In this document: piece by piece, positions 8,047 through 15,565 of the stretch
Numbering within the stretch: the stretch's first letter is position 1
Layout of the letters: the number at the start of each line of letters is the position of its first letter
Assembly (NCBI GenBank): GCA_964432995.1
Contig: CAYSPU010000079.1
Location: forward strand, 1-22,271
Source: CAYSPU01 sp964432995
GTDB lineage: Bacteria > Verrucomicrobiota > Verrucomicrobiia > Limisphaerales > JAHDYP01
DNA length: 22,271 nt
Reading direction: 5' to 3'
Notes under the pieces: generated by a model
The model's input: only the letters and a program-made list of their open reading frames with translations
Told to the model about the DNA's origin: nothing
The model's database searches: none
Program-made: the position numbers and the translations under genes

Positions 8047-8077
8047 CACGAAAGGACGAATCGTCCCGGATTTCGTG
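8047..8077 (+). promoter_or_regulatory. Stem-loop covering the ribosome-binding region of the sigma gene
   Basis: CACGAAA (8047-8053) pairs with TTTCGTG (8071-8077), and inside it GGACG (8054-8058) pairs with CGTCC (8062-8066) around an AAT loop, with a four-base bulge. The structure ends 11 bases before the ATG at 8089, and the purine-rich GTGAGG (8075-8080), the only Shine-Dalgarno candidate, is partly within the stem. It could limit translation of the sigma factor; this is inference. Confidence 0.5.
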
Positions 8078-8088
8078 AGGCCTGGCAA

Positions 8089-8835
8089 ATGGTCTCCGAA
8101 GACATCGACTCTGCCAGTCGCGGCTCAGCCCAGTTCGCGACGACGCACTGGAGCACGGTGCTGGCGGCGGCCGATAGCGCGTCGCCGGATTCGCAGCAGG
8201 CGCTGGAGAGATTGTGCCGGACCTACTGGTATCCGCTCTACGCCTTTGCCCGCCGCACCGGACAAGCGCCCGAAGACGCGAAGGACTTGACGCAATCGTT
8301 CTTCGCGCACTTGATCGAACACCGCTTTGTGGCTCGAGCCGTGCCGGAGCGGGGGAAGTTCCGGTCGTTCCTCCTGGGCGCCTTCAAGCGATTCATCCGG
8401 GACCAGGATCGAGCGCAGCGCGCCCAGCAGCGCGGCGGTCTGGTCGAGTTCGTGACCTGGGATAGCAAACAGGCGGAGGAACGGCTGGAGACGGAACCCC
8501 GTACTACCGATGACCCCGAAGCGATGTATGACCGTGAATGGGCGCTTGCGGTGCTGGACGAAGCCATGACGTTGCTCGAATTCGAGTGCCGTCGCGAGGG
8601 CAAGACCGAGCAGTTCGAAGTCCTGCATCCGTTGCTCCAGGGCGACCGGCCGGAGTCGCGGCAGGCTGATCTGGCGGCGCGCCTGGGCCTGAGTGCCGGC
8701 GCCCTGAAAGTGGCGATCCACCGGCTGCGCCGGCGTTATGGCGAACTGCTGCGCGCTGTTGTGGCGCACACCGTGCCTGACCCCGGAGACGTCGACGAGG
8801 AACTCCGTTACCTGGTGCGGATGTTGGGACAGTGA
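8089..8835 (+). CDS. ECF-type RNA polymerase sigma factor (kinase-associated type)
   Basis: A 248-aa sigma-70 family protein. Residues about 15-95 carry region 2 (FATTHWSTVLAA, LCRTYWYPLYAFARRTG, PEDAKDLTQSFFAHLIE, then GKFRSFLLGAFKRFIRDQ). Residues about 165-225 form region 4 with a helix-turn-helix (QADLAARLGLSAGALKVAIH) and RLRRRYGELLR. There is no region 1.1 or 3. This THWS-type ECF group is expanded in Verrucomicrobia, Planctomycetes and Acidobacteria and is commonly encoded beside Ser/Thr kinases. Here the kinase gene follows 213 bp downstream on the same strand. No anti-sigma factor is present, so control by the kinase is a reasonable inference. The C-terminal tail (about 20 acidic residues after region 4) is typical of the group. 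Confidence 0.9.
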   Translation: MVSEDIDSASRGSAQFATTHWSTVLAAADSASPDSQQALERLCRTYWYPLYAFARRTGQAPEDAKDLTQSFFAHLIEHRFVARAVPERGKFRSFLLGAFKRFIRDQDRAQRAQQRGGLVEFVTWDSKQAEERLETEPRTTDDPEAMYDREWALAVLDEAMTLLEFECRREGKTEQFEVLHPLLQGDRPESRQADLAARLGLSAGALKVAIHRLRRRYGELLRAVVAHTVPDPGDVDEELRYLVRMLGQ

Positions 8836-8850
8836 CTTTCGATGAAGCGA

Positions 8851-8939
8851 AACGTTCAATGTCCAACGCTCAACGCTCAACGTTCAACTTCGCCCCGGTT
8901 GAAAGTTGAACGTTGGACGTTCGACGTTGAGCGTTCATG
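8851..8939. repeat. Heptanucleotide hairpin repeat, copy 1 (between sigma and kinase genes)
   Basis: Left arm is a run of seven-base units (AACGTTC, AATGTCC, AACGCTC, AACGCTC, AACGTTC). After a short CCCCGG centre the right arm gives the complementary units (GTTGAAC, GTTGGAC, GTTCGAC, GTTGAGC, GTTCATG). The 13 bases nearest the loop pair perfectly, the rest partly. Short frames through it read as QRST/NVER-like repeats and are not genes. Confidence 0.85.
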
Positions 8940-9048
8940 CGGACCTGAGCGGTGGTTCAGGGTCCCAAGGCGTGCGCCGAAGCTGACGGTAACTTCACGG
9001 CCCCCGCGGCTGAGTACCAAGGCGGAGAACTAGCGTTCCTTGCGCGCC

Positions 9049-12000
9049 ATGAGCGTCTGCCCCCAATGCGGCGGTCCCTTGCCGAAGACGGTGCTGCGCG
9101 GCCTCTGCCCGCGCTGCACCGTCCGCGCCTGCCTTGAATCAGCCGAGGCGCTCGAGCCAGCCGGCGAGGATCGACCGAGGGGTCGCGAAGGACCAACCGA
9201 AGCCGGCGAACTGGCTCCGACAGCGGAACGTTTCTTTGGCGGTTACGAGTTGCTCGAAGAACTAGGTCGGGGGGGCATGGGGGTCGTCTATCGGGCCCGG
9301 CAACTGAACGTGCAGCGGGAAGTGGCTCTCAAGATGGTGGCGCCCCAGCGGCTCGTCTCGGCCCATGACGTCCAGCGCTTCAAGCTCGAAGCCGAGACTG
9401 CCGCCCGACTGGACCATCCCAACATCCTGCCGATCTACGACGTCGGGGAGTGCCAAGGACAGCCCTATTACACGATGAAGCTCGTCCGTGCCGGGAACCT
9501 GGCCGGGCGAATGGCCGACGTCCGGGCCCGGCAACAGCGGATCGTCGGTCTCATGCTGAAGATCGCCCGGGCGGTGGCCTATGCGCATCAGCGCGCGATC
9601 CTTCATCGCGATCTCAAGCCGGCCAACATCCTGTTCGACGACGCGGGCGAGCCGTATGTCGCCGACTTCGGCCTGGCCAAATGGGTCGAGCGCGACACGG
9701 GTCTGACCCAGACGTTGGCCTTCGTGGGCACACCCGGCTATGCCGCGCCCGAGCAAGTCCAGCCTGCGCCCTCGGGCCTGACGACGGCGGCGGACGTTTA
9801 CGGCTTGGGTGCCATCCTCTACGAACTGCTCACGGCCCGACCTCCGTTCAAGGGGGCGACCACGCTCGAGACGCTTCGCCAGGTCGTGGAAGACCCGGTG
9901 CCGGCGCCGCACCGGTTGAATCCGGGAATCAACCGCGACCTCGAGACCTTGTGCCTCAAGTGCCTCGAGAAAGATCCCAAACGCCGCTATCCCTCGGCAA
10001 CCGAGCTGGCGGATGATCTCGAACGGTTCAGTCGGGGCGAGCCGGTCGTGGCCCGACCCGTGGGCACACTCGGTCGATTGCAGCGTTGGAGCCGGCGCAA
10101 GCCCGCCTTGGCGGGATTGGCTGCCGCCCTGATCGTGGCGCTGGTGGCGGTGGCCGTCGTTTCGACGACCGCCGCACTCCGCATTGCTCGGGAACGCGAG
10201 GCGGCGCAACTCGAGGCCTACTACTCGGCCATCGGCCTGGCCAACTCGCACATCAAGGACGGGAAGATCCAGCAGGCCCTCGAGGTTCTATGGAAGTGCC
10301 CCGAACGCTTCCGCCAATGGGAGTGGGGCCGGCTTCTCTACCTGTGTCACCAGGACATCGTCTCGTGGCAGGCGCACTCGAACAATCTGGTGAAGCTCGA
10401 GTTCGATCCTGGCGGTCAACGCCTGCTCTCGATGGACGAGACGGGCACGGCGAAGGTCTGGGATTGGATGGACGAACGGCTGCTGTTCAGCCTGGGCGAC
10501 GCGACGAATCGTGTCCTGGCCGCCGCGTTCAACCCGGCCAACGGCCAATTGGTCGTCAGCCATTCGTTGAGCGTTGAGCGTTGGAAGTTGAACGTTGAGC
10601 GTTCGGCAGCAGTAGCGAAACAGCAAGGTTCAACTTCCAACCCTCAACGCTCAACGTTCAAAGACGCGGACGTCTCGCATTACCGTTTCGAACAAGCCTT
10701 TGAACTCACCCCAGGCCAGGGCCCCATCCACACCCTGGTCTTCAGCCCCGACGGCCGGTGGCTCGCCGGCACCGACGGCGCACAGACCGTTGTTGCGTGG
10801 GACGCCGTGAGCGGAAAAGCCCTCTCCATCCTGACCAATTGCCCGACCCCGGTCACCAGCCTGATGTTCGGTTCCCAAGTTAACACCCTCGCCGTCAGCA
10901 GCGCTTCGAAGGTCTCGTGGCGCAGCATCCCATCGGGCGAGGAGATCAGTTCCTTCGCCACCCCCGATTCCGACAGCCGGGTATTCGCGGCTCCCACCGG
11001 TGCGTTGTATGCCGTGATCGACAAGGCGGATCGGCTGGAGCTGTGGCGCGACGGACGGCCCGTCCATCAGTTCGGCATCCTGCGCCGGAGCCCGCCGCAG
11101 CAGCTCCCTCGCGTGTTCTTCAGTCCTGGAGGTCGGTGGCTGTGCACGCCCGGCTACAACAACACCGCCCGGGTCTGGAACACGGAGACCTGGCAAGAAC
11201 AGTTGGCCATGCCGGGCCGCGTGTATGAAGCACGGTTCACCGCCGACGAACGGTTCACGGTCACGATCGGCTCGGACGATGGAGCGTCGATCTGGGACCT
11301 CGAAAAACGGCGGACCTATCGCGAAGTCCGTGGTCACGAGCGACCGGTGGATTCAGTAGCCTTGAGCGAGAATGACCTGTTCTTGGTTACGGGTGATCAG
11401 AGCGGGCTCATCAAGGTCTGGAGCGCCCGACCCGGCCGTGAAAGAGTCGAGACGGAGTCGTGGTTGTGGGGGGCAACGTACAGCCCCGATGGTCGGCTCC
11501 TCGTAGCGGCACCTTCCGGCCTGGGGATCAGGGTATTCGCGGCTGATTCAGGTCACTTGCTGCAACACTTCCGCGTGCCCGGCGAGGCGTTCTGCTGGTT
11601 CGCCTTTAGCCCCGATGGGCGCTACCTGGCGGCCGCTGATGCTAACAAGGCCGCCCTGGTCTTCGACCTCGAGACCGGCGCTGTTCTCCATCGACTCGGT
11701 GGACACGTTCGGCAGCTCACTGACGTCACCTACAGCCCGGATGGAGCGCAGCTTGCCACCGGAAGCCTGGACGGTACCGTCAAGCTGTGGGACGCCAGAA
11801 CCGGCCGGGAACTCACCGCTTTCAACGCTCACTCAAGCGGGGTCGAGCGGGTCATCTTCACCGCGGACGGGCACGGGCTGATCACCAGCGGGCGCGACGA
11901 CGCTGTGCGGTTCTGGCACAAGGGGACGCAGGCGCAGGTCACCGAGACATCTCTTGGCAGGCAAACCCCCGAGGACTTCGTGTTGGCACGGCGTAGTTGG

Positions 12001-12534
12001 GACGGGCGTTTGGTCGCCGCAGGGAGTTCGGATGGTACACTCCTTCTGCTGGATGGTCGTTCGCTCGCTCGCCTCGGTACTTGGCGCAGCCGTGGCCGCA
12101 ACTGGGACCTCTGCTGGACGCGGGATGACCAACGCCTAATCACGAGCAGCAGTCGTGGAGGGATGCACGGCCAAGACCGCGGTTCGGTCGAAAGCTGGTC
12201 CGTTCGAGATCTTCGGGAGGTCCTCACCATTGCCGACTGCGACGAGATTGTGCTCTCGGTGGCGTGTCATCCAGACGGCCTGCGGCTCGTGGGTGGCTCC
12301 ATGGACTTCTCGCTGTATCAGTGGGAAGCCTTTGCCTGGGAGGCGAAGGCCTACGGCCACGCTGAACAGGGAACGCTGCCTGAGCGCGTGCGCCGCTACG
12401 CCCGGGCCTATTGGCAGCAGCGCCTGGCGGCCGAGGGGGCTCCGCCCCCCCCGTCCGCCAGATCGAGGTACCATTCGATCGCCAACTGGTTCCGCCGTGC
12501 GACCCGAAAGCGAGCCCGGCACAGATCGATCTGA
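9049..12534 (+). CDS. Membrane Ser/Thr protein kinase with N-terminal zinc ribbon and C-terminal WD40 propellers (frameshifted near its end)
   Basis: Residues 1-30 hold a CPQCGG...CPRC motif (Cys4, 7, 20, 23), a likely zinc ribbon. A Hanks-type kinase domain spans about 65-330: glycine loop GRGGMGVVY, VALKMV lysine, HRDLKPANI catalytic loop, DFG, and YAAPEQV. All catalytic residues are intact. One membrane helix lies at about 350-375, so the kinase is cytoplasmic and the rest extracytoplasmic. About 400-1130 is a series of WD40 repeats (FSPDGRWLAG, ATGSLDGTVKLWD, LITSGRDDAVRFW), enough for two propellers. Residues about 506-538 are encoded by a heptanucleotide hairpin repeat. The frame leaves the family sequence at a C8 run (12445-12452) and ends 27 codons later at 12534; the genuine C-terminal domain continues in another frame to 13145. 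I chose the ATG at 9049 over a TTG at 9040. It probably signals to the sigma factor upstream. Confidence 0.9.
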   Translation: MSVCPQCGGPLPKTVLRGLCPRCTVRACLESAEALEPAGEDRPRGREGPTEAGELAPTAERFFGGYELLEELGRGGMGVVYRARQLNVQREVALKMVAPQRLVSAHDVQRFKLEAETAARLDHPNILPIYDVGECQGQPYYTMKLVRAGNLAGRMADVRARQQRIVGLMLKIARAVAYAHQRAILHRDLKPANILFDDAGEPYVADFGLAKWVERDTGLTQTLAFVGTPGYAAPEQVQPAPSGLTTAADVYGLGAILYELLTARPPFKGATTLETLRQVVEDPVPAPHRLNPGINRDLETLCLKCLEKDPKRRYPSATELADDLERFSRGEPVVARPVGTLGRLQRWSRRKPALAGLAAALIVALVAVAVVSTTAALRIAREREAAQLEAYYSAIGLANSHIKDGKIQQALEVLWKCPERFRQWEWGRLLYLCHQDIVSWQAHSNNLVKLEFDPGGQRLLSMDETGTAKVWDWMDERLLFSLGDATNRVLAAAFNPANGQLVVSHSLSVERWKLNVERSAAVAKQQGSTSNPQRSTFKDADVSHYRFEQAFELTPGQGPIHTLVFSPDGRWLAGTDGAQTVVAWDAVSGKALSILTNCPTPVTSLMFGSQVNTLAVSSASKVSWRSIPSGEEISSFATPDSDSRVFAAPTGALYAVIDKADRLELWRDGRPVHQFGILRRSPPQQLPRVFFSPGGRWLCTPGYNNTARVWNTETWQEQLAMPGRVYEARFTADERFTVTIGSDDGASIWDLEKRRTYREVRGHERPVDSVALSENDLFLVTGDQSGLIKVWSARPGRERVETESWLWGATYSPDGRLLVAAPSGLGIRVFAADSGHLLQHFRVPGEAFCWFAFSPDGRYLAAADANKAALVFDLETGAVLHRLGGHVRQLTDVTYSPDGAQLATGSLDGTVKLWDARTGRELTAFNAHSSGVERVIFTADGHGLITSGRDDAVRFWHKGTQAQVTETSLGRQTPEDFVLARRSWDGRLVAAGSSDGTLLLLDGRSLARLGTWRSRGRNWDLCWTRDDQRLITSSSRGGMHGQDRGSVESWSVRDLREVLTIADCDEIVLSVACHPDGLRLVGGSMDFSLYQWEAFAWEAKAYGHAEQGTLPERVRRYARAYWQQRLAAEGAPPPPSARSRYHSIANWFRRATRKRARHRSI
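10566..10660. repeat. Heptanucleotide hairpin repeat, copy 2, inside the kinase coding sequence
   Basis: Units GTTGAGC, GTTGAGC, GTTGGAA, GTTGAAC, GTTGAGC (10566-10600) are followed by a 31-base spacer and complementary units AACTTCC, AACCCTC, AACGCTC, AACGTTC (10632-10659). Bases 10566-10593 match the reverse complement of 10628-10655 at 27 of 28 positions. It is read through in frame as SVERWKLNVERS...STSNPQRSTFK between WD40 units. The same unit family occurs in intergenic DNA at 8851-8939 and 17859-17928, so the coding copy looks like an insertion. Confidence 0.88.
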
Positions 12535-13145
12535 CCGCGCACTACACAGGTCTCCTCTCTGACCCGCTCTATCCCCCATTCGCAGTCGAGGGTCAAGACA
12601 ATGACCTGCTGAATCTGCGCGGGGGCTTGGTTGAACTGGGCGGCGTTTTGTTTGACGTTCGCGGTGTGATCCGGCTGCGGGCCACTCCGCCGAGAGGCGG
12701 CCCACGCACCTTAATCTGGGGCCAACACCCGGCTCTGATTCGGGGCATTGAAATCGGACAAACGTTTACACGACTCCATGTCTTGCACGGGGCGGCTGGC
12801 GGCTGGCGGCACAGTATGGGCGAAGCCAGAGACCCCGTGCTGGACGGGACGCTGATCGCCCGGTTCACGTATCATTACGCGGACGGCTCTCGGCGCGCGG
12901 ATGAGGTGATTTATGGCCGAGACGTCCGCGAGTGGTGGGAAGGGCCTGGCGACAATGCTGACACCGAACGCGGCCAGGTCGTCTGGCGTGGCACGAATGC
13001 GGTCGCCCAGGCTTATGGCGCCCAGTTGCGGCTTTATCGGACGACATGGACGAATGCGCAACCCGACCAAGTGGTCACGCACCTCGACTACGAGTCTCTG
13101 CTCACCGCGTGCGGACCCTTCCTGGTGGCTATAACGCTGGAATGA
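12444..13145 (+). CDS. Displaced C-terminal domain of the WD40 kinase (continues in the -1 frame)
   Basis: From the C8 run this frame reads VRQIEVPFDRQLVPPCDPKA, then SPAQIDLTAHYTGLLSDPLY, LGGVLFDVRGVIRL, RGIEIGQTFTRLHVLHGA, FTYHYADGSRRADEVIYG and DVREWW, and ends at a TGA at 13143. An IDLTxHY...GGVxFDVRG...LHFLH...YADG...DVRxWW pattern is, as I recall it, the usual C-terminal domain of Verrucomicrobial WD40 kinases and related surface proteins (a beta-sandwich, NPCBM-like in style). It has no plausible start signal of its own, and the upstream TTG at 12411 lies inside the kinase. One additional C in the C8 run would join it to the kinase, giving about 1365 residues. It is therefore a piece of the kinase gene broken by an indel, a sequencing error or a programmed -1 shift. 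Confidence 0.8.
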   Translation, partial: APPVRQIEVPFDRQLVPPCDPKASPAQIDLTAHYTGLLSDPLYPPFAVEGQDNDLLNLRGGLVELGGVLFDVRGVIRLRATPPRGGPRTLIWGQHPALIRGIEIGQTFTRLHVLHGAAGGWRHSMGEARDPVLDGTLIARFTYHYADGSRRADEVIYGRDVREWWEGPGDNADTERGQVVWRGTNAVAQAYGAQLRLYRTTWTNAQPDQVVTHLDYESLLTACGPFLVAITLE

Positions 13146-13159
13146 GCGCTGGCGGTTGG

Positions 13160-13440
13160 CCACCCCAACGGGCAGGCCGGCCATCAGCCGAGATGCGCGC
13201 GTCTGCCACCCCGACGGGGTGGCAGGGTACCAGCCCAGGGCAGCGCCCTGGGAAAAGAGCGCCACGAGACAAAACGCCGCCCTGCAAGGGCGGCCGGAAT
13301 CCCCCGCGCCCATTCAGGGCGCGCGCCATTGATTCATGGGTGCCTGGATCCCGGGGCGTTGCCCCGGGCTAATTTTCGGGCACGCCTTCAGCGTGCCGAT
13401 CCGCCACCGCACCGGGCAGGCCGGTCGTCAGCGCAGATGC
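13160..13440. repeat. Array of six small hairpins flanked by imperfect direct repeats
   Basis: The 13146-13530 interval has no gene. Six GC-rich stem-loops follow each other: 13203-13225 (10-bp stem, GAC loop), 13234-13252 (8 bp, AGC), 13276-13294 (8 bp, GCA), 13305-13323 (7 bp, ATTCA), 13350-13368 (8 bp, GTT) and 13379-13397 (7 bp, CTTCA). They are bracketed by related sequences at 13160-13197 and 13404-13440 sharing GGGCAGGCCGG and AGATGC. It looks like a REP-type or MITE-type intergenic element; no transposase is in the window. The remainder up to 13530 shows nothing further. Confidence 0.85.
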
Positions 13441-13530
13441 ATGCTCGACTCTGTAACCTTGCCCCACGCTTTGCTGAGTACCAGATAGACAACAGCACGA
13501 ACCGCCCGCCGCCCGCGCGGGCCATGAGAT

Positions 13531-15162
13531 ATGAAGACCTCAACAGCGTCAGCCGCATTACTAAGTCTGGGCCTGCTCACTCCGAGTTTCGCCCAAGTAT
13601 CGTTCACCCGAATCACTGAGGGCGAGATCGTGAATACACCAGGAAGCACCTGGGGCTGCGCCTGGGGCGACTACGACGGGGACGGCTACGCTGATCTGCT
13701 CGTCGTGAACGGCGCTCTTGACCTTGCGAGCTATCTGTATCGAAACAACCGCGACGGCACGTTTTCAAGAGTCCTCGCGGACAACCCGATCGTGCTGGAC
13801 GAGGTCGACGGATCCGGGGGTGTCTGGGCCGATTATGACAACGACGGTGATCTGGACCTGTTGGTCACGGCCTGGGCACAGCCAAACGCCTTGTATGTCA
13901 ACCAGGGCAGCGGGGCGTTTGCCCGAACAACCGAGGGCCAGATCGCTACGGACGCGGACTCCAGCGCGGGCTGTTCCTGGGGAGACTATGATGCGGACGG
14001 CTGGCTTGACCTGATCGTCGGTAACGGAGCGAACCAAGCGAACGCCTTGTATCATAGCCTGCGAGATGGGGCGTTTGAGCGGGTTCGCTCAGGCCCGATT
14101 GTGGAGGACTTGCTAATCCACAACGGCGTCGCTTGGGGCGACTGCAGCAACGATGGTCTACCGGATCTCTTCGTCCCCAATTGGGAAGGGCAGGACTCGC
14201 TGTTCATCAACGAGGGGAGTGGGCAATTCCACAAGGTCGCCAATGCTCACCCGGCTCTACTACCACTTCGGACGGGGTGGTGTGCCTGGGGAGATTATGA
14301 CAACGATGGTTGGCTGGATCTCCACGTGGGTGTGGGCATGGGCTCGGAACAGCAGTCCAACGTTCTGTACCACAATACCGGCGGAGGCTACTTCGAGGCC
14401 GTCACAGGGCTACCGAGTGCCATCGGAGCCCCGGCGTGGGGGGACTATGACAATGACGGGTACCTCGACCTGATGGTCGTGTGCTCCGGTCGTCAGGGTT
14501 ACCTGTTCCGCAACAACCGTGATGGCACCTTCGAACGCATCAGCGAGAGTCCGGGCGACGCCGCCGGGGCAGGCCAATCCTGCGCTTGGGCCGACTACGA
14601 CAACGACGGGTTCCTGGATCTGTTCGTCGGAATCGGCGCCAACCATGGCCTGACCGACGCCCTTTATCACAACGAAGGCAATGATAACGCCTGGCTGCAT
14701 GTTCGGCCGATTGGCACGGTCTCCAATCGCTCCGCCATCGGCGCCAAGGTGCGGATTCGCGCCACCATCTGGGGTCAAAGCATCTGGCAAATGCGCGAAA
14801 TCGCCACGGGCGACGGATTCACTGGACAATCCGACCTTCGCGCCCACTTCGGCCTGGGCGACGCCACCAACGTCACGACGCTCCGCATCGAGTGGCCTTC
14901 CGGCATCGTGCAGGAGTTGACGAACGTGGCTGCCAACCAGATTCTGACGATCACGGAACCGGCGCAGTTGGTGCCGCTCGGGCCGCGCGACTTCCAGATT
15001 CGATGCTGGAAAGGGATGCAGTTCGAGGTTCAGAAATCGCACAATCTACAGGACTGGGATTCCCTGGGCACGGTGGCCAACGAGACCGGCACGCTGATCT
15101 TCCAGGACACCCAGGGCGATCCGCAAACCGCGGCGTGTTTCTATCGGGTGGTGTCGCCGTAG
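13531..15162 (+). CDS. Secreted FG-GAP (VCBS) seven-repeat protein with ASPIC/UnbV domain
   Basis: A signal peptide (MKTSTASAALLSLGLLTPSFAQ) is followed by seven repeats, each with a calcium-binding-type D-x-D-x-D-G motif: WGDYDGDGYADLLVV, ADYDNDGDLDLLV, GDYDADGWLDLIV, GDCSNDGLPDLFV, GDYDNDGWLDLHV, GDYDNDGYLDLMV and ADYDNDGFLDLFV. This is one seven-bladed integrin-like propeller; the fourth repeat has Cys-Ser in place of Tyr-Asp. An ASPIC/UnbV domain follows (SNRSAIGAKVRI, GDGFTGQSDLRAHFGLGDA, RIEWPSGIVQEL). The last 60 residues (FEVQKSHNLQDWDSLGTV, FYRVVSP) resemble the C-terminal module common on Verrucomicrobial surface proteins. It probably acts in adhesion or carbohydrate binding; no catalytic residues are seen. 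Its stop is one base from the stop of the convergent vapC. A paralogous tail lies at 15897-16247. Confidence 0.9.
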   Translation: MKTSTASAALLSLGLLTPSFAQVSFTRITEGEIVNTPGSTWGCAWGDYDGDGYADLLVVNGALDLASYLYRNNRDGTFSRVLADNPIVLDEVDGSGGVWADYDNDGDLDLLVTAWAQPNALYVNQGSGAFARTTEGQIATDADSSAGCSWGDYDADGWLDLIVGNGANQANALYHSLRDGAFERVRSGPIVEDLLIHNGVAWGDCSNDGLPDLFVPNWEGQDSLFINEGSGQFHKVANAHPALLPLRTGWCAWGDYDNDGWLDLHVGVGMGSEQQSNVLYHNTGGGYFEAVTGLPSAIGAPAWGDYDNDGYLDLMVVCSGRQGYLFRNNRDGTFERISESPGDAAGAGQSCAWADYDNDGFLDLFVGIGANHGLTDALYHNEGNDNAWLHVRPIGTVSNRSAIGAKVRIRATIWGQSIWQMREIATGDGFTGQSDLRAHFGLGDATNVTTLRIEWPSGIVQELTNVAANQILTITEPAQLVPLGPRDFQIRCWKGMQFEVQKSHNLQDWDSLGTVANETGTLIFQDTQGDPQTAACFYRVVSP

Positions 15163-15163
15163 T

Positions 15164-15565
15164 TCAGGCGAAGACCGCTCGGAAGCCCGCTTGGGTGAAA
15201 TGACGATCGCCCGTCAGGGCTTCACCAATGCCCGTGTCCTGCATCACCACGAAGGAAATGCAGTCCGTCAAGGACCAGTCTTTGTCCGGTCGATCAGCGT
15301 ACAACGCGAGGCCGCGATCCCACAGTCTCTCCGAAGCCGGCACGACCCGGATCTGGCTATGGTGCTGCAACAGTCGGATGAATGCGGCGGCCGTGACACG
15401 GTGCGCTGGGGCAGCGAGGGCGTCAGCAACCTCCACCAGGACATACTCGGTCGTGAACACCGTTCCGCGATGGTCCTCGGAGAACTGGCGACACCGAGAG
15501 TGTGCCTCATCGGCCCGGTTGATGAGGGCGAGAAAGTAGAACGTATCGCCAAAGACAGCGCTCAT
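15164..15565 (-). CDS. vapC: PIN-domain ribonuclease toxin, VapC family
   Basis: A 133-aa PIN domain with the expected acidic set: Asp7 in FGDTFYFLALIN, Glu in LVEVADAL, Asp in WSLTDCISFVVM and Asp in LTGDRHFTQAGF. The last motif is the canonical T-x-D-x-H/D-F seen in PIN toxins. It differs clearly from the other PIN toxin in this window (4013-4405), so the two modules were acquired separately. Its ATG overlaps the antitoxin stop by four bases (ATGA, 15562-15565), and its own stop is one base from the stop of the FG-GAP gene. Confidence 0.9.
   Translation of the reverse strand: MSAVFGDTFYFLALINRADEAHSRCRQFSEDHRGTVFTTEYVLVEVADALAAPAHRVTAAAFIRLLQHHSQIRVVPASERLWDRGLALYADRPDKDWSLTDCISFVVMQDTGIGEALTGDRHFTQAGFRAVFA

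Larger units (their letters stand above)
7678..8088. other. Structured intergenic region upstream of the ECF sigma gene
   Basis: No gene is supported here; small frames on both strands are incidental. The stretch holds a perfect 40-bp palindrome (7772-7811), a sequence around 7895-7940 resembling a decayed copy of the heptanucleotide repeat (GTCCAACGTTGAG, TTCGACGTTCG), a hairpin at 7978-8000 (CCTGGA / TCCAGG), and a hairpin just before the sigma start codon. No convincing promoter was found. Confidence 0.6.
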
